DNA of 64,000 bases from Streptomyces sp. MspMP-M5 (lineage in GTDB: Bacteria > Actinomycetota > Actinomycetes > Streptomycetales > Streptomycetaceae), in assembly GCF_000373585.1 (NCBI RefSeq), contig NZ_KB891907.1, positions 1-64,000 of the forward strand, written 5' to 3'. The translations under genes were made by a program, and so were the position numbers. The notes beneath the pieces are model-generated. The model searched no databases. It was not told the DNA's origin and saw nothing but the letters and a program-made list of their open reading frames with translations. Numbering within the stretch: position 1 is the first letter of the stretch; each line of letters opens with the position of its first letter. This document shows positions 8,378 to 17,487 of this stretch, piece by piece.

Positions 8378-8983
8378 GTGGCAATCACCGGCGACGGTAC
8401 GGCGGCGGAAGGGGCATTGCCGCTCCACAGGGGCGCGGCGGCGAACCGCAGCCCGGTACAGGCCGCTGCGATGTCGGGGGAGCGCGAGCCGGACAGCGTC
8501 GGCTACCGCGGACCGACCGCCTGCGCGGCGGCGGGCATCACCTACCGACAGCTGGACTACTGGGCACGCACGGGGCTCGTGGAGCCCAGCATCCGGCCGG
8601 CCTACGGATCCGGCACCCAGCGGCTCTACAGCTTCCGGGACGTCGTCGTCCTGAAGATCGTCAAGCGGCTGCTGGACACCGGGGTGTCGCTGCAGAACAT
8701 CCGCACCGCCGTCCAGCACCTGCGGGCGCGGGGCCTGGACGATCTGACGCGGATGACGCTGATGAGCGACGGCGCGACGGTCTACGAGTGCACCTCGCCC
8801 GACCAGGTCGTGGACCTGCTCCAGGGCGGCCAGGGCGTCTTCGGCATCGCGGTCGGTGTGGTGTGGCGGGACGTGGAGGGCTCGCTGTCACAGCTCCACG
8901 GGGAGCGGGTGGACACCGGCGAGACGTTGGTCGGGAAGAACCCGCACGACGAGCTGGCGCGGCGGCGCAACCGGGCCGGCTGA
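8378..8983 (+). CDS. MerR-family regulator, Rv1830-like
   Basis: A 201-aa regulator. The winged helix lies at residues ~45-120, with ITYRQLDYWARTGLVEPS as recognition helix region, a wing containing GSGTQRLYSF and the helix VVVLKIVKRLLDTGVSL. The C-terminal half carries no cysteine cluster, so it is not a metal sensor. It completes the conserved four-gene block with the FHA protein. A promoter with good -35/-10 boxes lies 45-75 nt upstream, so it can be expressed separately from the preceding gene. The target is unknown. Confidence 0.85.
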   Translation: MAITGDGTAAEGALPLHRGAAANRSPVQAAAMSGEREPDSVGYRGPTACAAAGITYRQLDYWARTGLVEPSIRPAYGSGTQRLYSFRDVVVLKIVKRLLDTGVSLQNIRTAVQHLRARGLDDLTRMTLMSDGATVYECTSPDQVVDLLQGGQGVFGIAVGVVWRDVEGSLSQLHGERVDTGETLVGKNPHDELARRRNRAG

Positions 8984-9051
8984 CGGTCGACGGGCGGTTC
9001 CCGGCCCGGGGGTCGGGCCGATTGTCAGTGGTGTGCGGCAGCATCAGTGGT

Positions 9052-10491
9052 GTGAGACGTGCGCCGACGATCCTGCATCTGGACATGGATGCGTTCTATG
9101 CGGCCGCCGAGCAGGCGGCCAAACCGAGCCTGCGGGGAAAGCCCGTGGTCGTCGGCGGGATCGGGCCGCGCGGTGTGGTCGCCACCGCCTCGTACGAGGC
9201 GCGGGTCTTCGGGGTGCGCTCGGCGATGCCGACGGCGCAGGCGCGCCGGCTGTGCCCCAACGCCGCCTATCTCAGTCCCCGGTTCACGCTGTACCGCCAA
9301 GTGAGTGATGCGGTGATGGAGCTGCTGCGGGCGCTCTCGCCGCTCGTGGAGCCGCTGAGTCTGGACGAAGCCTTTGTGGATCTTGAGGCGGGCGGGGTGC
9401 CGGCGGAGACGGCCGCGGCGCGGGCCGTGGGGGAGCAGCTGCGGCGGGACATCAGGGCGGTCACCGGGCTGACGGGGTCGGTGGGGCTGGCCGGCGCCAA
9501 GATGCTCGCCAAGATCGCGTCCGAGGCGGCGAAACCGGACGGTCTGGTGGTGATCGAGCCCGGTACCGAGCGGGAGCTGCTGGGGCCCATGCCGGTGCGG
9601 ACGCTGCCCGGGGTCGGGCCGGCGACGGCCGAGGCGCTGCGCCGGGCCGGGATCCACACCGTCGCGGAGACCGCGGAGGCCGGCGAGGCCGAGCTGGTGC
9701 GGCTGCTGGGCAAGGCGCACGGCACCGGGCTGTACGCGATGGCGCTCGGCCAGGACGAGCGGCCGGTGGTGGCCGAGCGGGACGCGAAATCGGTGTCGGT
9801 GGAGGACACCTTCGAGGTCGATCTCACCGACCGGACGCGGGTGCGGATCGAGGTGCTGCGGCTGGCCGACCGCTGCGTCCAGCGGCTGCGGGCGGCCGGG
9901 CGGTCCGGGCGCACGGTGGTGATCAAGGTGCGCAACTACGACTTCTCCACGCTGACCCGGTCCGAGACGTTGCGCGGGCCCACCGACGACCCGGCCGTCA
10001 TCAGAGAGGCCGCCGTGCGGCTGCTGGAGACGGTGGACACCACGGGCGGGGTGCGCCTCCTGGGCGTGGGGGTGAGCGGGCTGGCCGACTTCACACAGGA
10101 GGATCTCTTCGCCCAGATGGCCATGGAGCGGGAGACGGAGGAGGTGGGCGGGGTGGTGGAGCCGGAAGGGGAGACGGCGGGGGAGCCCGAGGCCGTCGTC
10201 GAGCTGCCGCGGCGCTGGTATCCGGGGCTGGACGTGGTCCACGAGGAGTTCGGCGCCGGATGGGTGCAGGGCAGTGGCGTGGGGCGGGTGACCGTACGGT
10301 TCGAGACGCCGTGGTCCGCACCGGGGCGGGTGCGGACCTTCGTCGTCGACGATCCGGCGCTGCGGCCCGGCGAGCCGCTGTCGCTGCTGGGCGGACCGGA
10401 TCAGTCGTCCGCGCCGGCGATCCGCCCGAAGTCCGAGTCAGCGGGGGGCGCGGCGGATTCCGCGGCCGGTGCGGAGATATCGAGGCGGTAG
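9052..10491 (+). CDS. dinB: DNA polymerase IV (Y-family translesion polymerase)
   Basis: A ~479-aa polymerase. The palm has HLDMDAFYAAAE (catalytic D11, M12, D13) and SLDEAFVD (D105, E106), the two carboxylate motifs that bind Mg2+. The helix-hairpin-helix segment reads LPGVGPATAEALRRAGI (~185-200), followed by the little-finger domain. The C-terminus is extended by ~90 residues including an acidic stretch and a WYPGLDVVHEEFGAGWV-type tail common in actinobacterial DinB proteins. GTG 9052 was chosen because the family begins just before (A)PTILHLDMDAF; GTG codons at 9028-9031 are alternatives. No beta-clamp pentapeptide could be assigned with confidence. Confidence 0.92.
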   Translation: MRRAPTILHLDMDAFYAAAEQAAKPSLRGKPVVVGGIGPRGVVATASYEARVFGVRSAMPTAQARRLCPNAAYLSPRFTLYRQVSDAVMELLRALSPLVEPLSLDEAFVDLEAGGVPAETAAARAVGEQLRRDIRAVTGLTGSVGLAGAKMLAKIASEAAKPDGLVVIEPGTERELLGPMPVRTLPGVGPATAEALRRAGIHTVAETAEAGEAELVRLLGKAHGTGLYAMALGQDERPVVAERDAKSVSVEDTFEVDLTDRTRVRIEVLRLADRCVQRLRAAGRSGRTVVIKVRNYDFSTLTRSETLRGPTDDPAVIREAAVRLLETVDTTGGVRLLGVGVSGLADFTQEDLFAQMAMERETEEVGGVVEPEGETAGEPEAVVELPRRWYPGLDVVHEEFGAGWVQGSGVGRVTVRFETPWSAPGRVRTFVVDDPALRPGEPLSLLGGPDQSSAPAIRPKSESAGGAADSAAGAEISRR

Positions 10492-10784
10492 TGGTGGTAG
10501 AGCTGGAGCTCCTGCTCGGGGGAGAGGTGCCGGCCGACGCCGAAATCCGGGGCATCCTTGATCAGCTTGCGGTCATAGGGGATGTGCAGGCAGTCGCCGA
10601 CCATCTTGCTCGGCTCCAGGGGGACGAACGCATCCCTGCTGAACAGGCCGGTGCGGACGGCCGCCCACTCCGGTTCGCCCGTCGCGTCGTCGAGGTAGAC
10701 CTCGTCGACGGTCCCTATTTTCGTGCCGTTCCGGTCGAACGCTTTGCGGCCGATGAGGCTCCGGGGATCGATATCGGCTTGCAC
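10401..10784 (-). CDS. PRC-barrel domain protein
   Basis: A 127-aa protein. Residues ~8-80 form a PRC-barrel with DPRSLIGRKAFDRNGTKIG, VDEVYLDDATGEPEW and FVPLEPSK strands, the domain found in RimM and photosynthetic reaction centres. The C-terminal ~45 residues are polar and contain LSPEQELQLYHHYRLD. The GTG start is preceded by GGAGGG at a good distance. It is convergent with dinB and the two 3' ends overlap by 91 nt, so the coding regions share sequence. The function is unknown; stand-alone PRC-barrel proteins are often stress-associated. Confidence 0.85.
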   Translation of the reverse strand: MQADIDPRSLIGRKAFDRNGTKIGTVDEVYLDDATGEPEWAAVRTGLFSRDAFVPLEPSKMVGDCLHIPYDRKLIKDAPDFGVGRHLSPEQELQLYHHYRLDISAPAAESAAPPADSDFGRIAGADD

Positions 10785-10879
10785 GGTCCCTCCAATTGGT
10801 CGCAACTGCCTTGTGACAACAACGAAACGGCACATTTCATGCCTCGGCCACTCGAAGGATCGTTCCGGCGGTGCGCTGG

Positions 10880-11122
10880 TAGGCTGGCGAATGGCCGTCG
10901 ACCCCATGCGGGAGAGTCCTTTGTCGTTCGCGACCAGGGCGCCGAAGGAGCAAATCCTCCCCGGAATCTCTCAGGCACACGTACCGCATGGACGAGGTCA
11001 CTCTGGAAAGCAGGGCGGGCCACGGACAGGCACCATGCCGGAACCCCTCCTCACCGACGGTGAAAGCCGGACCGCGGTCGCGGGCCGGTGAAGCTCTCAG
11101 GTTGAGATGACAGAGGGGGAGG
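10880..11122 (+). ncRNA. Tandem glycine riboswitch upstream of gcvP (with promoter -10)
   Basis: A TAGGCT -10 (10880-10885) precedes two aptamer-like blocks. Block 1 runs from GCGGGAGAGTCC (~10908) through the GCGCCGAAGGAGCAAATCC core to ATCTCTCAGGCA (~10973) and the closing GGTCACTCTGGAAAGC (~11010). Block 2 runs from ~11035 to GAAGCTCTCAGG and GATGACAGAGGGGGA (~11122). These conserved strings are the glycine riboswitch aptamer core. The 3' end is ~60 nt before the gcvP start, so glycine binding should switch on glycine cleavage. The aptamer borders are approximate. Confidence 0.9.
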
Positions 11123-11184
11123 CCGTCCGGGCACCAGCGCCGTGGTGCCCCTCGTAGGTCGCACTGACCAGGAGGCCCCCGCAG

Positions 11185-14070
11185 ATGACCACCCACCGCA
11201 TCTCGCTGACCGAGCTGGAGCGCGGCATCCCGTTCGAGGACCGGCACATCGGCCCCGACGCCGAGGCCCAGGCCAAGATGCTCGCGCAGCTCGGCTTCGG
11301 ATCACTGGACGAGCTCACCGCCACCGCCGTCCCCGACGTGATCAAGAGCGCCGAGGCGCTGGGCCTGCCGCAGGGCCGCACCGAGGCCGAGGTCCTGGCG
11401 GAGCTGCGCGCGCTCGCCGACCGCAACCAGGTCCTGTCGTCCATGATCGGACTCGGCTACTACGGCACGTTCACCCCGCCGGTGATCCTGCGCAACGTCA
11501 TGGAGAACCCGTCCTGGTACACGGCCTACACGCCCTACCAGCCGGAGATCTCGCAGGGCCGCCTGGAGGCGCTGCTGAACTTCCAGACCGTCGTCGCCGA
11601 CCTGACCGGACTGCCCACCTCCGGTGCCTCCCTCCTGGACGAGGGCACCGCCGCCGCCGAGGCGATGGCGCTCTCCCGCCGGGTCGGCAAGGTCAAGCAG
11701 GGCGTCTTCCTGGTCGACGCCGACTGCCTGCCGCAGACCATCGCCGTCCTTGAGACCCGCGCCGAGCCGACCGGTGTGGAGGTCGTGGTCGCCGACCTCG
11801 CCGACGGCATCCCGGACGAGGTCGCCGAGCGCGGCGTCTTCGGTGTGCTGCTCCAGTACCCGGGCGCCTCCGGCGCCGTGCGCGACCCGCGGGCCGTCAT
11901 CGAGCGGGCCCACGAGCTGGGCGCGATCGTCACGATCGCCGCCGACCTGCTGGCGCTGACCCTGCTCACCTCGCCCGGTGAGCTCGGCGCGGACATCGCG
12001 GTCGGCACCAGCCAGCGCTTCGGCGTCCCGATGGGCTTCGGCGGCCCGCACGCCGGCTACATGGCCGTCCGCGAGCAGTACGCCCGCAGCCTGCCCGGCC
12101 GCCTGGTCGGTGTCTCCGTCGACGCCGACGGCAACAAGGCGTACCGCCTGGCGCTGCAGACCCGCGAACAGCACATCCGCCGCGAGAAGGCCACCAGCAA
12201 CATCTGCACCGCGCAGGTGCTCCTCGCCGTGATGGCCGGCATGTACGCCGTCTACCACGGCCCCGAGGGGCTGCGGACCATCGCCCAGCGCACCCACCGC
12301 TACGCCGCGATCCTCGCCGAGGGCCTGAAGGCCGGCGGCGTCGAGATCGTCCACGACGCCTACTTCGACACCGTCACCGCCCGGGTGCCCGGCCGGGCCA
12401 CCGAAGTCGTCGCCGCGGCCCGTGAGGCCGGCATCAACCTCCGTCAGGTCGACGCCGACCTCGTCGGCATCGCCTGCGACGAGACCACCGGACGGGCCCA
12501 GCTGGCCGGCGTCTGGGGCGCCTTCGGGGTCCAGGGGGACATCGAGGCCCTGGACGCGGCAGTCGCCGACACCCTTCCGCAGCCGCTGCTGCGCACCGAC
12601 GACTACCTCGCCCACCCGGTCTTCCGCCGGCACCGCTCCGAGACCGCGATGCTGCGCTACCTGCGCACCCTCGCCGACAAGGACTACGCGCTGGACCGAG
12701 GCATGATCCCGCTCGGCTCCTGCACGATGAAGCTGAACGCCACCACCGAGATGGAGCCGGTCACCTGGCCCGAGTTCGGCCAGCTGCACCCCTTCGCCCC
12801 GGCCGACCAGGCCCAGGGCTACCTCACGCTCATCCGGGAGCTGGAGGAGCGGCTCGCCGCGATCACCGGCTACGACAAGGTGTCCCTCCAGCCCAACGCC
12901 GGCTCCCAGGGCGAACTGGCCGGTCTGCTCGCCGTCCGCGCCTACCACCGCGCCAACGGGGACGAGCAGCGCACCGTCTGCCTGATCCCGTCGTCGGCGC
13001 ACGGCACCAACGCCGCCAGCGCCGTGATGGCGGGTATGAAGGTCGTCGTCGTCAAGACCGGCGAGGACGGCGAGGTCGACAGCGACGACCTGCACGCCAA
13101 GATCGAGAAGCACCGCGACGAGCTGGCCGTCCTGATGGTCACCTACCCGTCCACCCACGGCGTGTTCGAGGAGCACATCACCCAGATCTGCGCGGCGGTG
13201 CACGACGCCGGCGGCCAGGTCTACGTGGACGGCGCCAACCTCAACGCGCTGGTCGGCCTGGCCGAGCCCGGGAAGTTCGGCGGCGATGTCTCGCACCTGA
13301 ACCTGCACAAGACGTTCTGCATCCCGCACGGCGGCGGTGGCCCCGGCGTCGGCCCGGTGGCCGTCCGCGCCCACCTGGCGCCCTACCTGCCCAACCACCC
13401 GCTGCAGCCCACCGCGGGCCCGGAGAGCGGCGTCGGGCCGATCTCCGCCGCCCCCTGGGGCTCCGCGGGCATCCTGCCGATCTCGTGGACGTACGTCCGC
13501 CTGATGGGCGGCGAGGGCCTCAAGCGCGCCACCCAGGTCGCGGTGCTCGGCGCGAACTACATCGCCAAGCGCCTGGAGCCGCACTACCCGGTGCTCTACA
13601 CCGGGCCCGGCGGGCTGGTCGCCCACGAGTGCATCATCGACGTCCGGCCGCTGACCAAGGCGACCGGTGTGAGCATCGACGATGTCGCCAAGCGGCTCAT
13701 CGACTACGGCTTCCACGCGCCGACGATGTCCTTCCCCGTGGCCGGCACGCTGATGATCGAGCCGACCGAGAGCGAGGACCTCACCGAGCTGGACCGCTTC
13801 TGCGACGCGATGATCGCCATCCGCGCCGAGATCGAGAAGGTCGGCTCGGGGGAGTGGGACAAGGACGACAACCCGCTGCGCAACGCCCCGCACACCGCGG
13901 CCGCGCTCGGCGGCGAGTGGAACCGCCCGTACAGCCGCGAGGAGGCCGTCTTCCCGGCGGGCGTCCAGGCCGCGGAGAAGTACTGGCCGCCGGTGCGCCG
14001 CATCGACGGTGCCTTCGGCGACCGCAATCTCGTCTGCTCCTGCCCGCCGCTGGACGAGTACGACGCCTGA
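11185..14070 (+). CDS. gcvP: Glycine dehydrogenase (decarboxylating), P-protein of the glycine cleavage system
   Basis: A 961-aa P-protein of normal single-chain length, a fusion of alpha- and beta-like halves. It decarboxylates glycine using pyridoxal phosphate and passes the aminomethyl group to lipoyl-GcvH. The PLP lysine is K709 in HLNLHKTFCIPHGGGGPG. Other hallmarks are the N-terminal FEDRHIGP and the EPTESE segment near the C-terminus. The start ATG follows AGGAGG at 11172-11177. gcvT and gcvH are not adjacent. Expression is expected to be glycine-induced through the riboswitch, and a GC-rich terminator follows. Confidence 0.97.
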   Translation: MTTHRISLTELERGIPFEDRHIGPDAEAQAKMLAQLGFGSLDELTATAVPDVIKSAEALGLPQGRTEAEVLAELRALADRNQVLSSMIGLGYYGTFTPPVILRNVMENPSWYTAYTPYQPEISQGRLEALLNFQTVVADLTGLPTSGASLLDEGTAAAEAMALSRRVGKVKQGVFLVDADCLPQTIAVLETRAEPTGVEVVVADLADGIPDEVAERGVFGVLLQYPGASGAVRDPRAVIERAHELGAIVTIAADLLALTLLTSPGELGADIAVGTSQRFGVPMGFGGPHAGYMAVREQYARSLPGRLVGVSVDADGNKAYRLALQTREQHIRREKATSNICTAQVLLAVMAGMYAVYHGPEGLRTIAQRTHRYAAILAEGLKAGGVEIVHDAYFDTVTARVPGRATEVVAAAREAGINLRQVDADLVGIACDETTGRAQLAGVWGAFGVQGDIEALDAAVADTLPQPLLRTDDYLAHPVFRRHRSETAMLRYLRTLADKDYALDRGMIPLGSCTMKLNATTEMEPVTWPEFGQLHPFAPADQAQGYLTLIRELEERLAAITGYDKVSLQPNAGSQGELAGLLAVRAYHRANGDEQRTVCLIPSSAHGTNAASAVMAGMKVVVVKTGEDGEVDSDDLHAKIEKHRDELAVLMVTYPSTHGVFEEHITQICAAVHDAGGQVYVDGANLNALVGLAEPGKFGGDVSHLNLHKTFCIPHGGGGPGVGPVAVRAHLAPYLPNHPLQPTAGPESGVGPISAAPWGSAGILPISWTYVRLMGGEGLKRATQVAVLGANYIAKRLEPHYPVLYTGPGGLVAHECIIDVRPLTKATGVSIDDVAKRLIDYGFHAPTMSFPVAGTLMIEPTESEDLTELDRFCDAMIAIRAEIEKVGSGEWDKDDNPLRNAPHTAAALGGEWNRPYSREEAVFPAGVQAAEKYWPPVRRIDGAFGDRNLVCSCPPLDEYDA

Positions 14071-14104
14071 TCATCGCTAGCCGCCGGTGACCGGTGGCAA
14101 CATC

Positions 14105-14136
14105 AAGGGCCCTCGGCCGATGCGCCGGGGGCCCTG
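14105..14136 (+). terminator. Hairpin terminator after gcvP
   Basis: AAGGGCCCTCGGC and the facing GCCGGGGGCCCT form a strong stem with a short loop 35 nt after the gcvP stop. There is no T-tract. It may also serve the convergent small gene on the other strand. Confidence 0.65.
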
Positions 14137-14161
14137 GTGTACGTGCCGGGCGATCGCTGGA

Positions 14162-14368
14162 TCACGCGGCGGCGGTCACCCGTGGCGTGCCGACCGGCCG
14201 GTGCGGGGCGATGACCTGCCCGTCCGGCAGCAGCTCACCGGTGTCCTCGAAGAGCAGGATGCCGTTGCACAGCAGGCTCCAGCCCTGCTCCGGGTGGTGC
14301 GCCACCAGGTGGGCGGCCTCCCGGTCGCTGGAGTCGGCTGACGGGCAGGGTGGTTGATGCAGGCACAT
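14162..14368 (-). CDS. DUF5999-type small protein
   Basis: A 68-aa protein beginning MCLHQPPCPSAD and containing REAAHLVAHHPEQGWSLLC and FEDTGELLPDG. This matches a short family very common in Streptomyces (DUF5999). Cysteines at positions 2, 8 and ~35 plus several histidines could bind metal, but this is not established. An upstream in-frame ATG would add 19 residues; the shorter start was chosen because the family begins MC-x-H. The function is unknown. Confidence 0.75.
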   Translation of the reverse strand: MCLHQPPCPSADSSDREAAHLVAHHPEQGWSLLCNGILLFEDTGELLPDGQVIAPHRPVGTPRVTAAA

Positions 14369-14715
14369 GGAAGTTGTCTTTCGCTGCGGAGTGGTGAACG
14401 TCGCACGGCTCGACGAAGTGGTCATGGCCGTTCCCCCGTTTCATGTCGGTTCCAGTCTTGCCCTACGGACGGGAATCCGCAGGGATTTCGCAGCAGCGGT
14501 GCACACTCGATACGGACGTGTCACCCGTGCGGGCGGTTGCTCCCAAGTCGGCGTGTGACCCCGGGGGTTGACGCACTACCGGCGCACGGGGCGGACGGCG
14601 CCGTGCGCCCCGCGGCCGGGGAGGCCAGGGGGCGCACGGTTGCAGGGCGGTCGCGTGGTGGTCGGCGTCCTCCTGTTCGGGCCGGTGGGAGCGGCGTCGG
14701 CGCTGGTCGGGGCGG

Positions 14716-15300
14716 TCAGGCCGGTTCGCGGAGCAGTGGCGCCGGGCCCAGGCGCCGGGCGAGGCGGGGCAGCAGGTCGGCGAGCCGCTGCGGGAGGTAG
14801 GAGGCGATCCCGGGCGGGGCGGGCGCCAGCGGCACCAGGAGGTCACCGTCGGCCGGCATGCCGTCCGCGCCGTCCGCAGTGAGGTCGTGGTGCAGCCACA
14901 GGGTCAGCATGTACAGCTCAGGGACGGACAGCAGGCGGGGCTGGTAGGGCGCGGCGAGCGACTCGGCCTGCTGCAGGGCCCGTTCCGTCGCGGCGACATA
15001 AGGGCCGTCGCAGAAGTGCGAGAACGCCCAGCCGTCGGCGGTGAGCCGGGCCTCGGCGGCGGCCACGGCGCGCTCGCCGCCGCGGATCAGGAACCGCCAG
15101 CCCACGAGGCGGGTGCGGGGCGGGCCGGCCTGGCTGACGTCGTCCCACACGTGTACGGGCAGCGGGTGGTCGGGGCTCAGCGGCCCCTGATGGGTGCGGA
15201 GCGCGGAGGCCGGGGCCTCGCGGACCGCGGTGGGGGAGCCGAGGGCGCTGAGAACGCTGCGCAGGGCGGGCGCAGGGGCGGGAGGAACGTGCAGCGGCAT
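14716..15300 (-). CDS. Hypothetical protein (194 aa)
   Basis: I do not recognise a named family. The protein is rich in Ala, Leu and Pro and has no membrane segment or signal peptide. It contains a central hydrophilic stretch (WRFLIRGGERAVAAAEARL, ~residues 68-87) and a C-terminal helix-rich part (YLPQRLADLLPRLARRLG). The codon pattern (GC-rich third positions throughout) and a GAGAGG ribosome site upstream of the ATG support it as a real gene. The ~350-nt stretch between this gene and the preceding small gene (14369-14715) holds nothing I can identify. Confidence 0.6.
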   Translation of the reverse strand: MPLHVPPAPAPALRSVLSALGSPTAVREAPASALRTHQGPLSPDHPLPVHVWDDVSQAGPPRTRLVGWRFLIRGGERAVAAAEARLTADGWAFSHFCDGPYVAATERALQQAESLAAPYQPRLLSVPELYMLTLWLHHDLTADGADGMPADGDLLVPLAPAPPGIASYLPQRLADLLPRLARRLGPAPLLREPA

Positions 15301-15862
15301 GGCGGGTCGCCTCTCACTCAGGAGACACGGTGGAGCGTGGCAGTGCGGACGGCGCTGTCTGCGGGCGGGTCAGAGCCTGGCTGACCGGCCTGCGGACCGG
15401 TGGGTCGGACGCAGTGCCGGGGCACCGGTGGAACACCGCCATGCGGGGCGCCAAATCTCTGCCTCGTCAGCGAAGTTTATACGACAGTTGTTCTGGAAGT
15501 GTTTCGGCTACTCGCCTTGCGGATTTCCGGCAAGGCGGAATCCGGTCCGCTGTCCGGGGTGATTTTCGCCGCTTTGTGCGGGAATTGGAAGGCGCCACCT
15601 CGCCATTTATCCGTGAAACGGTCGGCCAGAACCCGTCGGTGTTTTTTACGAGCGGAAAGCGGACGGTGCCGGTCGGCTGGATATGCCTGCGGAAAATGCC
15701 CCGCAAGGCTCCTCTCCGAGCGTAGCGCTACCGGCACGCCCCTGACGCGTTATCGATCAGATTGCCGGGGCATCATCGACCGTAGCCCGTACGCCAGGGG
15801 CGCCGGGGCGGCGCCCACCAGCCCGTGCTCCGCGAGCAGTTCACCTGAGGAGGGACCCGCCG
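15301..15862. other. Long non-coding stretch with lower GC and a stem-loop
   Basis: Some 560 bp without a convincing gene. Its middle (~15450-15720) is visibly richer in A/T than the surroundings. A clear hairpin lies at 15513-15537 (CGCCTTGC / GCAAGGCG, 9-nt loop). Open frames here lack Streptomyces codon bias. It probably holds the promoter of the downstream glutamate-cysteine ligase-like gene and perhaps an RNA element. Confidence 0.5.
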
Positions 15863-17419
15863 ATGGGGGAGAAGGTCGCCGCGGCCGGGAACGACCTGGC
15901 GGACCGGGAGCGTTATCGAAGAAAGCTGTACGACTGTCTGGAGGGATTGCAGCGGCTGCTGGCGGAGAAGCGGTTCGACCGTCCCAAGAATCTCATGGGT
16001 CTGGAGATCGAGCTCAATCTCGCGGGCGCCGACGGCCTCCCTCGCATGCTGAACTCCGAGGTCCTCGAAAGGATCGCCAGCGGCGATTTCCAGACCGAAC
16101 TCGCCCAGTGCAATCTCGAGGTCAACATCACTCCGCACCGATTGTCCGGACGCGTTCTCGACCAACTCACCGAGGAACTGCGCACCGGACTCGGCTATGC
16201 CGAGAGAAAAGCCCGGGAAGTCGCCGCCCGCATCGTCATGATCGGCATCCTGCCCACCCTGCACGCCGACGACCTCACCGTTGCCAGCCTCTCCGCCAAC
16301 GATCGCTACGTCCTCCTCAACGAGCAGATGCGGGCCGCCCGCGGCGAGGACTTCGCCATCGACATCCAGGGCGTCGAGCACCTCGTCACCCGCTCGCCCT
16401 CGATCGCCCCCGAGGCCGCCTGCACCTCCGTCCAGCTGCACCTCCAGGTGACGCCCGGCCGGTTCGCCGCCGTCTGGAACGCGGCCCAGGCGATCGCCGC
16501 CGTCCAGATAGCCGTCGGCGCCAACGCCCCCTTCTTCTTCGGCCGGGAACTGTGGCGCGAGTCGCGGCCACCGGTCTTCCAGCAGGCCACCGACACCCGC
16601 GCGCCGGAACTCCAGGCCCAGGGCGTGCGCCCGCGCACCTGGTTCGGCGAGCGCTGGGTGGACTCCGCCTATGACCTCTTCGAGGAGAACCTGCGCTTCT
16701 TCCCGCCGCTGCTGCCGCTGTGCGGGCCGCAGGACCCGCTGCGCGTCCTCGACGAGGGCGGCGTGCCCGACCTCGCCGAAATGGTGCTCCACAACGGCAC
16801 GATCTACCGCTGGAACCGCCCCGTCTACGCGGTCGCCGAGGGCGTCCCCCACCTCCGCGTCGAGAACCGTGTCCTGCCGGCCGGCCCCACCGTCGCCGAC
16901 GTCATCGCCAACACCGCCTTCTACTACGGTCTGGTCCGCGCCCTGGCCGAACAACCCCGCCCCGTGTGGACCCGGCTCCCGTTCAGCGCCGCAGCCGCCA
17001 ACTTCGACACCGCCTGCCGACACGGCATCGACGCCACCCTCCGCTGGCCCCGGCCCGGCCGCGCCGGCGGCCTCACCGAGCTGCCCGCCGTCCGCCTCGT
17101 CCGGCAGGAACTGCTGCCGCTGGCGGCCGCCGGGCTGGACGCCTGGGGCGTCGAACCGGCCGACCGCGACCACTACCTGGGCATCATCGAGGCCCGCTGC
17201 GCACGCCGGGTCAACGGGGCCTCCTGGCAGGCCGGGGCCTTCCACCAGGCGCTGCGCCAGGGGCTGTCCCGGGACGCCGCGCTGGCCGCGATGACCCGGC
17301 GGTACAGCGAGCTGATGCACACCGGGGAACCGGTGCACACCTGGCCGGTGCCGTGGGCGCCCGGCGCGGTCGTCGTCCCGGCGCAGCGGCGCAGCGCGGC
17401 CGGGGGCACCGTGTCGTGA
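15863..17419 (+). CDS. Glutamate-cysteine ligase family (GCS2-like) carboxylate-amine ligase
   Basis: A 518-aa protein of the glutamate-cysteine ligase superfamily. Early residues include MGLEIELNLAG (the ATP/Mg-binding E-x-E core, ~47-57) and LAQCNLEVN (the second carboxylate strand). SVQLHLQV and A-A-V-Q-I-A-V-G-A-N-A-P-F-F follow in the expected order. Such enzymes make gamma-glutamyl or similar ATP-dependent amide bonds. Streptomyces makes mycothiol, not glutathione, so the substrate is open; ergothioneine-type (EgtA) or other gamma-glutamyl chemistry is possible. The ATG follows GAGGAGG at ~15847-15853. Confidence 0.8.
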   Translation: MGEKVAAAGNDLADRERYRRKLYDCLEGLQRLLAEKRFDRPKNLMGLEIELNLAGADGLPRMLNSEVLERIASGDFQTELAQCNLEVNITPHRLSGRVLDQLTEELRTGLGYAERKAREVAARIVMIGILPTLHADDLTVASLSANDRYVLLNEQMRAARGEDFAIDIQGVEHLVTRSPSIAPEAACTSVQLHLQVTPGRFAAVWNAAQAIAAVQIAVGANAPFFFGRELWRESRPPVFQQATDTRAPELQAQGVRPRTWFGERWVDSAYDLFEENLRFFPPLLPLCGPQDPLRVLDEGGVPDLAEMVLHNGTIYRWNRPVYAVAEGVPHLRVENRVLPAGPTVADVIANTAFYYGLVRALAEQPRPVWTRLPFSAAAANFDTACRHGIDATLRWPRPGRAGGLTELPAVRLVRQELLPLAAAGLDAWGVEPADRDHYLGIIEARCARRVNGASWQAGAFHQALRQGLSRDAALAAMTRRYSELMHTGEPVHTWPVPWAPGAVVVPAQRRSAAGGTVS

Positions 17420-17487
17420 CGGGCGCCGCGCAGCGCCTGCGACCGGCTCCCGTTCACCGGCTGGCCCCGTGCCCGTCCACCGGGGAC

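Noticed and set aside
11302..13893. 863-codon antisense frame opposite gcvP
   Set aside because: Composition (HRG/DGV repeats) is a pure mirror of the P-protein codons; no ribosome site or motif.
14235..14444. A 69-codon minus-strand frame overlapping the DUF5999-type gene
   Set aside because: The other frame (14162-14368) has the conserved MC-x-H...EQGWSLLC family pattern; this one is a shadow.
15330..15725. Plus-strand frame in the low-GC gap (131 codons)
   Set aside because: Codon use lacks the usual GC third-position bias, and there is no homology I recognise; treated as non-coding.
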